Assembly: GCA_051007175.1 (NCBI GenBank)
Contig: JBPCSL010000025.1
Span: forward strand, 1-7,178
Direction of reading: 5' to 3'
DNA: 7,178 bases
Origin: Mxb001 sp051007175
GTDB taxonomy: Bacteria; Actinomycetota; Actinomycetes; S36-B12
The notes beneath the pieces are model-generated. The model saw only the letters and a program-made list of their open reading frames with translations. It was not told the origin of the DNA and did not search any database. A program made the position numbers and the translations under genes. The first letter of the stretch is position 1, and each line of letters starts with the position of its first letter. Of the stretch, positions 1 through 6,532 are shown piece by piece.

Positions 1-831
1 GTCGAGGACGACGCCGAGGGCCTTCTCCCACCCGGCATCGAGCATGAGGTCGTGGCCAATCCCCGGCAGCCACACGGGATCGACACCGTACGCCGCCGCC
101 GTCTCCTCGACGGCCGCTTCGTCGACGACGCGGTCGTCCGGGGTGCCCACGACGAGCACCGGGCACCGCACAGGGCCGATGCGATGCGGGAGCAGCAGCT
201 CGTACTGCGCCCACGGCGACTCGCGACCGAGCCGATCGACGTACCTCGCCGCCGTCGCATCGTCGAGGCCGACGAAGAGCTGCTCAGCGCCGAGGGGAAG
301 CGTGCCGCCGACGACCACCTTCGCCGCCGCGGCCGGACGGCGGCGGAGGAGCTTCAGGAGCGTGTACGCCGCTCCCTGGATGGGCGCGGGGGTCAGGAGA
401 GCGAGGCCGCGCGGCTGGTAGCGGTCGGCGACGAGCTGGGCGATGAGCGCACCCATCGAATGGCCGACGAGCACGGGCGGCTGCGGCAATTCGGTGATGG
501 TCTGCATGACGTCGTGCACGTAGTGGCGCAGCAGGGTGCGGCCGAGCTTGGTGCGACCACCGGAGTCGCCGTGCCCGCGCAGGGAGACGGCGTACGCCGG
601 GAATCCCCGCTCGGCCGCCGCCTCCATCCAGTTCTCACGCCAGCACCAGGCGCCATGGGCGAGGCCGTGGACGAAGAGCAGCGGTGGCTTACGTGTCGCC
701 CGTGGCTGGTCGTGCCAGCCCTCGGGCACGACGGACAGGACCTCGCGATGCACGCCGACCGGGGGCACCGACCAGTCCCACAGGCGCATGACCTTGGAGG
801 CCCGGCGCCGGGCGCTGGAGGCGGCGCTCAT
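1..831 (-). CDS. alpha/beta hydrolase, 3'-truncated by the window edge
   Basis: The reading frame opens at ATG (831-829) and stays open for 277 codons to the left edge, so the C-terminus is missing. The fold is recognisable: an oxyanion strand LLFVHGLAHG (about residues 51-60), a nucleophile elbow GHSMG with Ser125, an acid candidate in GTPDDRVV (Asp232 or Asp233) and the catalytic His260 in GIGHDLM. LRGHGDS (85-90) is the usual loop of the family. There is no signal peptide, so it is probably a cytoplasmic serine hydrolase (esterase or lipase-like). Nearly all of the domain is present and probably only a short tail is lost. The start overlaps the stop of the upstream monooxygenase as ATGA, with no strong ribosome site of its own, implying translational coupling. 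The substrate is unknown; the neighbour suggests it may process a product of that oxygenase, which is inference. A long plus-strand frame over the same DNA is a shadow. Confidence 0.92.
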   Translation of the reverse strand, partial: MSAASSARRRASKVMRLWDWSVPPVGVHREVLSVVPEGWHDQPRATRKPPLLFVHGLAHGAWCWRENWMEAAAERGFPAYAVSLRGHGDSGGRTKLGRTLLRHYVHDVMQTITELPQPPVLVGHSMGALIAQLVADRYQPRGLALLTPAPIQGAAYTLLKLLRRRPAAAAKVVVGGTLPLGAEQLFVGLDDATAARYVDRLGRESPWAQYELLLPHRIGPVRCPVLVVGTPDDRVVDEAAVEETAAAYGVDPVWLPGIGHDLMLDAGWEKALGVVLD

Positions 832-2204
832 CGGACACTCGCCATCGCGGGTACGCCACCGGTCGACGGTGCGAGCGACTCCAGCCGCTGGAGATCGCGC
901 TCGATCGCCCGCAGGTACTCCTGGTGGGCGATCTCGTAGTAGTGCCGCGTCGAGTCCTTGTAGTCGGTGCCCCCGGTGAAGCGGACGCCCGCTTCGCGGA
1001 CGATGGCGTCGTAGAAGCGCTGCGCCGCCTGCGGATCCTGCGCACGCAGGGCGGCGTACGTCGCGATGAGCACGCCCTGCCAGTGCGCAATGGTCCACTG
1101 GCCGCTGTCGGGCTGGATGAGGCCGGAGACAGCGAGGGTCGGCGTGGCCGGCGTGAAGATCTGTCGCGCGAGCACCGGATGGTCGCCGTCGAGGTTGAGG
1201 AAGGAGCCGTCGAGGAACGGGAAGTGGGCGAGGTAACCGGTGCAGAAGACCACCGTGTCGATCGGCGCGCTCGATCCATCCGTGAAGTGGACGGTGTCGC
1301 CGTCGAATCGCTCGATATCGGGCTTGGGCGAGATGTCGCCATGGCCGACGTAGTAGACGAGCTGCTGGTTGACGATGGGGTGTGTCTCGAAGAAGGCGTG
1401 ATCGGGCTTGGGCAGCCCGAACTTGGTGAAGTCGCCGACGGTGAGCCGCAGGGTGGCCTTGAACATCATGCGGCGCAGGGCGAGCGGTAGGCGCATGGCG
1501 AGCAGGAGATCCGCGGTCTGGTCCGACGGACGGCCGAAGGCGTACTTCGGGTTGTAGTAGTAGCCGCGGCGCGTCGAGTGGTAGGTCGCCTTGGCATTCT
1601 GCGCGCTCTCGACGGCGACATCGCAGCCGGTGTTGCCCGCGCCCACGACGAGCACACGCTTGCCGCGCACCGCATCGGCGCTCTTGTAGTTCGCCGAGTG
1701 CAGGATCTCGCCGGTGAAGGAGTCCTGGCCGGGGTACTGCGGGATCTTCGGCCACCAGTTGTGGCCGTTGGCCACCACGACGCCGGCGTACTGCCGCGTC
1801 GTCTCCTCGCAGGTCTCGCGGTTGCGGACGGTGACATCCCAGCGGTCATCCGTCGCCGGTACGACGTTCACCACCTCGCTGTTGAAGGACAGGTGGTCGA
1901 GCAGGCCGAAGTGCTCGGCGTACGCCCGGAAGTAGCGGTGCACCTGCCAGTGGGAGGGATAGTCGGGGTAATCGTCGGGCATGGGGAAGTCGGGGAACTG
2001 CGTGAATGGCTTGGTGGAGATGAGGTGCGTCGACTCGTAGACGCGGGAGTTCTCCGCGGCGAAGTTCCAATTGCCGCCCAGGTCGGTGTCGCGCTCGAAG
2101 CCGTCGGCGTCGAGTCCGAGCTGGAGCAGGTTCTTGAGGGCGGAGAGGCCGTGGGGTCCGGCCCCGATGACGGCCCAGGCACCGCCGCGATCGATCACGC
2201 TCAT
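828..2204 (-). CDS. flavin-containing monooxygenase (class B, FAD/NADPH)
   Basis: The protein has 458 residues from ATG at 2204-2202. It has the class B monooxygenase layout: an FAD-binding GxGxxG (GAGPHG, 14-19), GGNW (43-46), the FMO-type signature FxGxxxHxxxY (F163, G165, H169, Y173), a second Rossmann GAGNTG for NADPH (188-193) and a late CTGY (321-324). Tyrosine, rather than the W-P of type I Baeyer-Villiger enzymes, ends the signature, so FMO is the safer name. The family adds one oxygen atom from O2 to N, S or carbonyl carbon; the substrate here cannot be read. The frame continues 95 codons upstream, but that stretch lies over bldC on the other strand and lacks the fold. MSVIDRGGAWAVIGAGPHG is the natural N-terminus. 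A GTG two codons in (2198-2196) is 8 nt after GAGG and is an alternative start. It is followed, with a 4-base overlap, by the hydrolase. Confidence 0.93.
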   Translation of the reverse strand: MSVIDRGGAWAVIGAGPHGLSALKNLLQLGLDADGFERDTDLGGNWNFAAENSRVYESTHLISTKPFTQFPDFPMPDDYPDYPSHWQVHRYFRAYAEHFGLLDHLSFNSEVVNVVPATDDRWDVTVRNRETCEETTRQYAGVVVANGHNWWPKIPQYPGQDSFTGEILHSANYKSADAVRGKRVLVVGAGNTGCDVAVESAQNAKATYHSTRRGYYYNPKYAFGRPSDQTADLLLAMRLPLALRRMMFKATLRLTVGDFTKFGLPKPDHAFFETHPIVNQQLVYYVGHGDISPKPDIERFDGDTVHFTDGSSAPIDTVVFCTGYLAHFPFLDGSFLNLDGDHPVLARQIFTPATPTLAVSGLIQPDSGQWTIAHWQGVLIATYAALRAQDPQAAQRFYDAIVREAGVRFTGGTDYKDSTRHYYEIAHQEYLRAIERDLQRLESLAPSTGGVPAMASVR

Positions 2205-2211
2205 GGCCTCA

Positions 2212-2248
2212 GCATCCTGGGGGTCGCTCGGCCGCGCATCCCGGGGGT
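2212..2248. repeat. two-copy 13-bp direct repeat upstream of the monooxygenase gene
   Basis: GCATCCTGGGGGT (2212-2224) and GCATCCCGGGGGT (2236-2248) match at 12 of 13 positions and are exactly 24 bp apart. On the minus strand, which carries the downstream gene, they read ACCCCC(A/G)GGATGC. The nearer copy ends 7 nt before the monooxygenase ATG. They could be a regulator binding site in the leader, or simply chance in GC-rich DNA; no function is shown by sequence alone. Confidence 0.4.
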
Positions 2249-2273
2249 GGCCTCGCGGCCCCTTCGGCGGACG

Positions 2274-2316
2274 ATTTCCTGCGAATTCACCTTTTCCCGG
2301 GCAATTCGGGCAATTT
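2274..2316. promoter_or_regulatory. array of phased A/T blocks, candidate BldC-type operator
   Basis: Five A/T-only tetranucleotides stand out in GC-rich DNA: ATTT 2274, AATT 2284, TTTT 2292, AATT 2303 and AATT 2312, with steps of 10, 8, 11 and 9 bp. The last two are part of a perfect tandem 9-mer, GGGCAATTC then GGGCAATTT (2299-2316). Streptomyces BldC is known to bind such AT-rich direct repeats, spaced about 9-10 bp, as head-to-tail multimers. The array lies 38-80 bp upstream of the bldC start and in the divergent region shared with the monooxygenase, so autoregulation and control of both genes are possible. The link to BldC is inference. Confidence 0.45.
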
Positions 2317-2320
2317 CCGA

Positions 2321-2326
2321 TAGTGT
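2321..2326 (+). promoter_or_regulatory. possible -10 element for bldC
   Basis: TAGTGT fits the TANNNT pattern of actinobacterial -10 hexamers and sits 28 bp before the bldC GTG, leaving a short leader. No convincing -35 lies at 16-19 bp; that position is occupied by the tandem GGGCAATT repeat. This would suit an activator- or repressor-controlled promoter, but the call is weak. Confidence 0.25.
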
Positions 2327-2354
2327 CCGCGGGAGCAACTGATCGGGGGACCAG

Positions 2355-2570
2355 GTGACCACACCCAATGAGCAGGACCGGCTGCTGACTCCAGCAGAGG
2401 TCGCGAACCTCTTCCGCGTGCATCCCAAGACCGTGTCCCGATGGGTGCAATCCGGGAAGCTCTCGGCCGTACGCACCCTCGGGGGGCACCGCCGCTACCG
2501 GGCCTCGGAGGTCTACGCGCTCCTCGATGAGAGTGGCATCGGCGCACCCACGCAGTACATCGCGCCCTGA
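2355..2570 (+). CDS. bldC: BldC-family MerR-type DNA-binding regulator
   Basis: This 71-residue protein is a single winged helix-turn-helix with little else. LLTPAEVANLFRVHPKTVSR (10-29) forms the helix-turn-helix, and GKLSAVRTLGGHRRYR (34-49) the wing, with the highly conserved RTLGGHRRYR core. From memory it aligns nearly end to end with Streptomyces BldC (about 68 residues), a small MerR-like protein that lacks an effector domain and controls the onset of development. It begins at GTG (2355) behind GGGGGA (2345-2350), 4 nt away; an ATG just downstream is out of frame. It is the only plus-strand gene, divergent from the monooxygenase and convergent with purL. AT-rich direct repeats in its own upstream region suggest autoregulation. 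Whether this organism sporulates cannot be told, since BldC homologues also occur in non-sporulating actinobacteria. A generic excisionase-like annotation is the alternative, but the lone domain and the pur neighbourhood favour BldC. Confidence 0.87.
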   Translation: MTTPNEQDRLLTPAEVANLFRVHPKTVSRWVQSGKLSAVRTLGGHRRYRASEVYALLDESGIGAPTQYIAP

Positions 2571-2596
2571 CGCGCAGCGTCGCTACCGACCGTCAG
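2567..2596. terminator. inverted repeat across the convergent bldC and purL stops
   Basis: CTGACG (2567-2572) and CGTCAG (2591-2596) are perfect complements separated by 18 nt. They cover both stop codons: bldC TGA at 2568-2570 and purL TGA, read on the minus strand, at 2595-2593. No T-run follows on either side. It may be a weak bidirectional terminator or coincidence around two TGA codons. Confidence 0.25.
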
Positions 2597-4896
2597 GTCG
2601 TGAGCGCGGGACCGAAGTAGCGCGGGAAGGTGCTCTCATGCGCCTCGCGCAACTCCTCGAGCGGCACCGCGAAGAGGTCCGCGACCTGCAGCACCTGCTC
2701 GCCCGGATATCCGGCATCCGCGCCCAGCCCTGAGTCGACGACACCGATGCGGTACGCCGGTAGGCGACGTGCGGCGCACATCTCGGTGAAGCGGAGCTCC
2801 TCGCTGCGCGGCACCACGACGATTGCGCGACCAGGCGACTCCGACCAGAGGAATACCGCGGGGTCGAGGCCGTCGGGCACCCACACCCGGGCGCCGATGC
2901 CGGAGCGCAGGGCCATCTCCGCCAGCGCCTGGGCGACTCCGCCGTCCGCGACATCGTGGGCCGCGGTGAGCATCCCGTCACGTGAGCCGGCGATGCAGAT
3001 GTCCGCGAGCAGCTTCTCGCGAGCAAGGTCCGCCTGGGGCGCGATCCCGCCGAGGTGGCCGTGCTCGGCATGCGCCCACTCGCTGCCGGCGAAGTCCACA
3101 CCGGTATCGCCGAGCAGGTAGATGAGCTCGCCGTCGGGCCCCCATGCCATGGGAGTGCGGCGCTCGACGTCATCGATCACGCCGAGGACGCCCACGACGG
3201 GAGTGGGGAGGATCGCGGTGTCACCCGTGGAGTTGTAGAAGCTCACATTGCCGCCCGTCACCGGGATGCCCAGCTCGAGGCAGCCGTCGGCCAGGCCGCG
3301 CACGGCCTCCGCGAAGGTCCACATGACGCCGGGATCCTCGGGAGACCCGAAGTTGAGGCAGTTGGTGACGGCAAGCGGGCGGGCACCGGTGACGGCGACA
3401 TTGCGGTAGGCCTCACCGAGCGCGAGCTTCGCGCCGTTGTAGGGATCGAGCCGGGCGACACGGCCGTTGCAGTCCGTGGAGATGGCGACGCCGAGACCGG
3501 ACTCCTCGTCGATGCGGATCATGCCCGCGTCCTCGGGCTGCGCCAGCACGGTATTGCCGAGGACGTAGCGGTCGTACTGGCTCGTGACCCACTTCTTGGA
3601 CGCGAGATTGGGGCAGGCGACCATCCGCAGCATCGTCGCGCGCAGGTCCTCGGGTGCCTGCGGCCGCGGCAGCGCGTTGGCGTCATTCGCGGCGAGGGCG
3701 TCAAGGTCGGCCGGCCGCTGCATCGGGCGTTCGTAGACGGGACCGTCGTGCGCCACCGAGCGCGGTGGCACCTCCACGATGCGCTCGCCGTGCCAGTCGA
3801 TGGTGAGGCGCCCGGAGTCGGTGACCTCGCCGATGACGACCGCCTCCACCTCCCACTTGCTGCAGATCTCGAGGAACTCGCCGATGCGCTCAGGCTTGAC
3901 GATCGCGCACATGCGCTCCTGCGACTCGCTCATGAGGATCTCCTCCGGCGAGAGCGTGGGATCGCGGAGGATGACGCGGTCGAGGTGCACGTGCATACCG
4001 CCCTCGCCATTGGAGGCCAGTTCGCTCGTCGCGCAGGAGATGCCCGCGCCGCCTAGGTCCTGGATGCCCTCGACCAGCCCGGCATGCAGCACCTCAAGAG
4101 TGCACTCGATGAGGAGCTTCTCCATGAAGGGGTCACCCACCTGCACGCTCGGTCGCTTCGCGGGGCCGTCTGCCTCGAACGTCTCGCTCGCGAGCACCGA
4201 CACCCCGCCGATCCCGTCGCCGCCCGTGCGGGCGCCGTAGAGGACCACGAGATTGCCGACGCCCTTGGCGGAGGCGAGGTGAATGTCCTCGTGCTTCATC
4301 GCGCCGACGCAGAGGGCATTGACGAGCGGATTGCCGGCGTACGTCGAGTCGAAGACGACCTCGCCGCCGATGTTGGGCAGCCCCAGGCAATTGCCGTAGC
4401 CGCCGATGCCGGCGATGACGCCGGGGAGCACGCGCTGGGTGTCGGGGGCGTCGGCAGGACCGAATCGCAGCGGGTCCATCACGGCGAGCGGCCGGGCCCC
4501 CATGGAGAGGATGTCGCGCACGATGCCGCCCACGCCGGTGGCAGCGCCCTGGTAGGGCTCGACGTACGACGGATGGTTGTGGGACTCGACCTTGAAGGTC
4601 ACCGCCCAGCCGTCACCGACGTCGACCACGCCGGCGTTTTCGCCGATGCCGACCATGAGCTGGGGCCAGCCCTCGGCCGGCTGCTTCTCGCCGAATTGAC
4701 GCAGGTGGACCTTGGAGGACTTGTAGGAGCAGTGCTCGCTCCACATGACCGAGTACATCGCGAGCTCGCTGGACGTCGGCCGGCGGCCGAGGATCTCGCG
4801 GATGCGGGCGTACTCGTCGGGCTTGAGGCCGAGTTCGGCGTAGGGCTGCTCGGCGTCGGGACTCGAGGAGGCGCGGTCGACGGTGTCGAGCGTCAT
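2593..4896 (-). CDS. purL: phosphoribosylformylglycinamidine synthase subunit PurL
   Basis: The product is the synthetase subunit of FGAM synthase, which converts FGAR, ATP and glutamine-derived ammonia to FGAM in step four of purine synthesis. At 767 residues it is the normal length of the small, bacterial-type PurL that needs PurQ and PurS. Visible signatures are SEHCSYKSSKVHLRQF (53-68, with the conserved His55), KVESHNHPS (102-110), GAATGVGGIVRDILSMGARP (117-136), TGGDGIGG (224-231), SESQERM (323-329), TNCLNFGSPEDP (511-522), PVTGGNVSFYN (545-555) and AHDVADGGVAQALAEM (646-661). Together they give the two repeated ATP-grasp-unrelated AIR-synthase-like halves. No catalytic residue appears lost. 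The ATG overlaps the purQ stop as ATGA, without a clear Shine-Dalgarno, so translation is coupled. It is the last gene of purSQL and its stop lies 22 bp from the convergent bldC stop. Confidence 0.98.
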   Translation of the reverse strand: MTLDTVDRASSSPDAEQPYAELGLKPDEYARIREILGRRPTSSELAMYSVMWSEHCSYKSSKVHLRQFGEKQPAEGWPQLMVGIGENAGVVDVGDGWAVTFKVESHNHPSYVEPYQGAATGVGGIVRDILSMGARPLAVMDPLRFGPADAPDTQRVLPGVIAGIGGYGNCLGLPNIGGEVVFDSTYAGNPLVNALCVGAMKHEDIHLASAKGVGNLVVLYGARTGGDGIGGVSVLASETFEADGPAKRPSVQVGDPFMEKLLIECTLEVLHAGLVEGIQDLGGAGISCATSELASNGEGGMHVHLDRVILRDPTLSPEEILMSESQERMCAIVKPERIGEFLEICSKWEVEAVVIGEVTDSGRLTIDWHGERIVEVPPRSVAHDGPVYERPMQRPADLDALAANDANALPRPQAPEDLRATMLRMVACPNLASKKWVTSQYDRYVLGNTVLAQPEDAGMIRIDEESGLGVAISTDCNGRVARLDPYNGAKLALGEAYRNVAVTGARPLAVTNCLNFGSPEDPGVMWTFAEAVRGLADGCLELGIPVTGGNVSFYNSTGDTAILPTPVVGVLGVIDDVERRTPMAWGPDGELIYLLGDTGVDFAGSEWAHAEHGHLGGIAPQADLAREKLLADICIAGSRDGMLTAAHDVADGGVAQALAEMALRSGIGARVWVPDGLDPAVFLWSESPGRAIVVVPRSEELRFTEMCAARRLPAYRIGVVDSGLGADAGYPGEQVLQVADLFAVPLEELREAHESTFPRYFGPALTT

Positions 4897-5570
4897 GCGG
4901 AGGCCTTGAGGAACGATCCGACGGCCGCGGTGAAGAAGGCGAGGCCGTCAGTGGTCGGTCCGGTGAGCGACTCCACCGCATGCTCCGGGTGGGGCATGAG
5001 CCCGACGATCGTGCCCTCGGGATTGCTGATGCCCGCGATGTCGCGGCGACTGCCGTTGGGATTGACGCCGACATAGCGCGCGACGACGAGGCCGTCACCC
5101 TCAAGAACATCGAGAGTGCGCTCATCGGCGACGTAGCCGCCCTCGCCGTTCTTCAGCGGGATGACGATCTCCTGCCCCACGGCGTAATCGGAGGTCCAGG
5201 CCGTGTCGGTGCGCTCGATGCGCAGGCGCTGATCGCGGCACACGAAATGTAGGTGGTCGTTGCGCGTGAGGGCACCCGGCAGCAGGTGTGCCTCGCACAG
5301 GATCTGGAATCCATTGCAGATGCCGAGGACCGGCATGCCCTGGCGAGCCCGGTCGATGATCGTGCGCATGGCGGGGGCGAAGCGGGCGATGGCACCGCAG
5401 CGCAGATAGTCGCCGTAGGAGAAGCCACCCGGCAGCACCACCGCGTCCACTCCGTGGAGGTCGGCGTCACCATGCCACAGGGCGACGGCCTCGCCGCCGG
5501 CAAGTCGGACGGCCCGGGCGGCATCACGGTCATCGAGAGAACCCGGGAAGGTGACGACGCCGATCTTCAC
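4893..5570 (-). CDS. purQ: phosphoribosylformylglycinamidine synthase subunit PurQ (glutaminase)
   Basis: This 225-residue class I glutamine amidotransferase releases ammonia from glutamine and feeds it to PurL in the cytoplasmic PurSQL complex. The family start KIGVVTFPGSLDDRDA (2-17) is followed by LPGGFSYGDYLRCGAIA (46-62), the nucleophile Cys85 in LGICNGFQIL (82-91) and the His194/Glu196 pair in LMPHPEHAVE (191-200), so the catalytic triad is complete. Length is typical of the family. Translation starts at GTG (5570-5568), overlapping the purS stop as GTGA. The N-terminal motif begins at once, so no other start is credible. The stop overlaps the purL ATG. The two overlaps would keep subunit synthesis in step. 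Confidence 0.98.
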   Translation of the reverse strand: MKIGVVTFPGSLDDRDAARAVRLAGGEAVALWHGDADLHGVDAVVLPGGFSYGDYLRCGAIARFAPAMRTIIDRARQGMPVLGICNGFQILCEAHLLPGALTRNDHLHFVCRDQRLRIERTDTAWTSDYAVGQEIVIPLKNGEGGYVADERTLDVLEGDGLVVARYVGVNPNGSRRDIAGISNPEGTIVGLMPHPEHAVESLTGPTTDGLAFFTAAVGSFLKASA

Positions 5571-5812
5571 TGCTCGACCCGCAACTCGTAGGTCTCGATC
5601 ACGGGGTTGCTCAGCAGCTCCTCGGCCATCCTGTGCAACTCAGCCAGTCGGGCCTCCGTGAGATCGCCGTCGACGGTGATCTCGAAGCGCTTCCCCTGCC
5701 GTACGTCGTGGACGCCGACGACTCCCAGTCTCGAGAGGGCACCGAGAACCGCGCGGCCCTGCGGATCGAGGATCTCCGGCTTGAGCATGACGTCGACGAC
5801 GACGCGGGCCAT
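5567..5812 (-). CDS. purS: phosphoribosylformylglycinamidine synthase subunit PurS
   Basis: This 81-residue protein is the small structural subunit that bridges PurQ and PurL and helps ammonia transfer; it has no catalytic site. Family features are the N-terminal strand VVVDVMLKPEILDPQGRAV (4-22), the LGVVGVHDVRQGKRFEI segment (29-45) and the C-terminal NPVIETYELRVE (69-80). Length matches the usual 80 or so residues. The ATG at 5812-5810 has GGAG four bases upstream. It is the first gene of the purSQL operon, with a 117-bp gap to the gene before it, so the operon promoter should lie in 5813-5929. Confidence 0.96.
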   Translation of the reverse strand: MARVVVDVMLKPEILDPQGRAVLGALSRLGVVGVHDVRQGKRFEITVDGDLTEARLAELHRMAEELLSNPVIETYELRVEQ

Positions 5813-5874
5813 GGGACTCCAGTGCTGCTAGTCGCGGATCTTGGGGCTGTCTTAACGAAAGGAACGCACCACCC

Positions 5875-5880
5875 ATGCTA
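5875..5880 (-). promoter_or_regulatory. possible -10 element for purSQL
   Basis: On the minus strand, TAGCAT (5880-5875) matches four of six bases of TATAAT, including the key TA and final T. TTCACG (5905-5900) lies 19 bp further upstream as a poor -35, inside the palindrome described separately. The start would leave a leader of roughly 55-60 nt before purS. The wide spacing makes this tentative. Confidence 0.28.
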
Positions 5881-5886
5881 GCGACC

Positions 5887-5904
5887 TCACGATGCGCTTC
5901 GTGA
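5887..5904. promoter_or_regulatory. 18-bp palindrome upstream of purS, candidate operator
   Basis: TCACGATGCGCTTCGTGA is self-complementary at 16 of 18 positions, with six-base outer arms TCACGA/TCGTGA and an inner GC/GC. It lies 75-92 bp before the purS start and covers the place where a -35 box for the TAGCAT element would be. That position suits a dimeric repressor of purine synthesis. No regulator can be named, and it could also form a hairpin in the transcript of the gene before it. Confidence 0.42.
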
Positions 5905-5910
5905 AGGCCC

Positions 5911-5927
5911 GCTGGGCGATCCCCAGC
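5911..5927 (-). terminator. GC-rich hairpin after the propeller gene
   Basis: GCTGGG (5911-5916) and CCCAGC (5922-5927) form a perfect six-pair stem with a five-base loop, beginning two bases past the propeller stop codon at 5930. No U-run follows on the minus strand, as is common for actinobacterial terminators. It would separate that gene from purSQL. Confidence 0.4.
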
Positions 5928-5929
5928 CC

Positions 5930-6487
5930 TCACCTCGGCCGGTAGATCTCGGCCGAGGCCAAGGCCCCCCCGGCGTTGGCTCCCCCGACGATGAGGACAT
6001 CGCCGTTGGGGAGCCGCGTCTCGGTGTGCCGCCAGCGGCCGACCATCATCGACCCGGTCAGCGTGAAGCGCCCGGTGCGTGGCGTGTAAATCTCCGCGGA
6101 GGCCAGGTATGTCCCGTCATAGCCGCCGACCAGGAGAACACGTCCATCCTTGAGGAGGGTCGCCGTCTGCCGGCCACGAGGCGTGACCATGGACCCCGAG
6201 GGCGTGAAGGCCCGTCGTGACGACTCGAAGAGGTCCGACGTGCCAAGGACGGTCGTGCTTCCATCCTTGTAGCCGCCCGCGATGAGGACGCGTCCATCGC
6301 GAAGCAGGGTCGCGGTGGGGTACCGGCGAGCCGACGACATGTCTCCGACCTTCGTGAATGTCCCCTTGGCCGGCACGTAGAGCTCAGGAGCATTCAGGTC
6401 CTGGCCGTTGTAGCCGCCGGCGATGAGCACGGCTCCATGAGGCAGCCGTGTCGCCGTCTGATTGCGCCGTCCCGTCGCAAGGGACAC
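5930..6487 (-). pseudogene. C-terminal remnant of the propeller gene: blades 4-7
   Basis: The frame downstream of the amber codon holds the rest of blade 3 and then blades 4-7, with GG-turns in each (IAGGYNG, IAGGYKD, LVGGYDG, IVGGANA). The first possible start, GTG at 6487-6485, has no visible Shine-Dalgarno and would give a protein without signal peptide, so independent expression is doubtful. The final blade stops at SAEIYRPR and lacks its fourth strand, which the N-terminal GTFVTTG of the other half would supply. Confidence 0.6.
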
Positions 6488-6529
6488 CGTGGGGACGAAC
6501 GTCCGGGTGTCCGGGTCGAAGATTTCGGC

Positions 6530-6532
6530 CTA
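6530..6532 (-). other. in-frame amber codon (TAG for TCG)
   Basis: The codon series TTG GCG TAG GCC GAA corresponds to TTG GCC TCG GCC GAG in blades 1 and 7, both encoding LASAE. Only one base of the stop codon differs from the expected serine codon. The frame, repeat phase and G/C-ending codons continue unchanged on both sides, so there is no frameshift. Confidence 0.85.

Noticed and set aside
52..939. Long plus-strand open frame of 295 codons
   Set aside because: It lies antisense to the hydrolase with its complete catalytic motifs. The Arg/Asp/Gly-rich translation is typical of a shadow frame in GC-rich DNA.
828..2204. Type I Baeyer-Villiger monooxygenase assignment
   Set aside because: The signature ends FxGxxxHxxxY and not FxGxxxHxxxWP, so only the broader flavin monooxygenase name is supported.
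2297..2323. WhiG-type sigma promoter before bldC (TCCGATAG resembles GCCGATAA)
   Set aside because: The matching -35 TAAA is absent; CCGG occupies that position at 15-bp spacing.
1578..2342. Plus-strand open frame of 254 codons over the monooxygenase
   Set aside because: It is antisense to the FAD and NADPH motifs, is rich in Val/Gly/Glu without domain structure, and is best explained as a mirror of codon bias.
2205..2489. A 95-codon N-terminal extension of the monooxygenase frame
   Set aside because: It covers the opposite strand of bldC and the divergent control region, shows no recognisable domain, and the FAD motif begins properly after the ATG at 2204.
3055..5076. Two plus-strand open frames of over 330 codons across purL and the end of purQ
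   Set aside because: They are exact antisense of fully conserved purL/purQ and have low-complexity composition, so they are shadow frames.
5813..5929. Purine riboswitch upstream of purS
   Set aside because: The leader is too short, and I see none of the conserved three-way-junction loop sequences; only the hairpin and palindrome are present.
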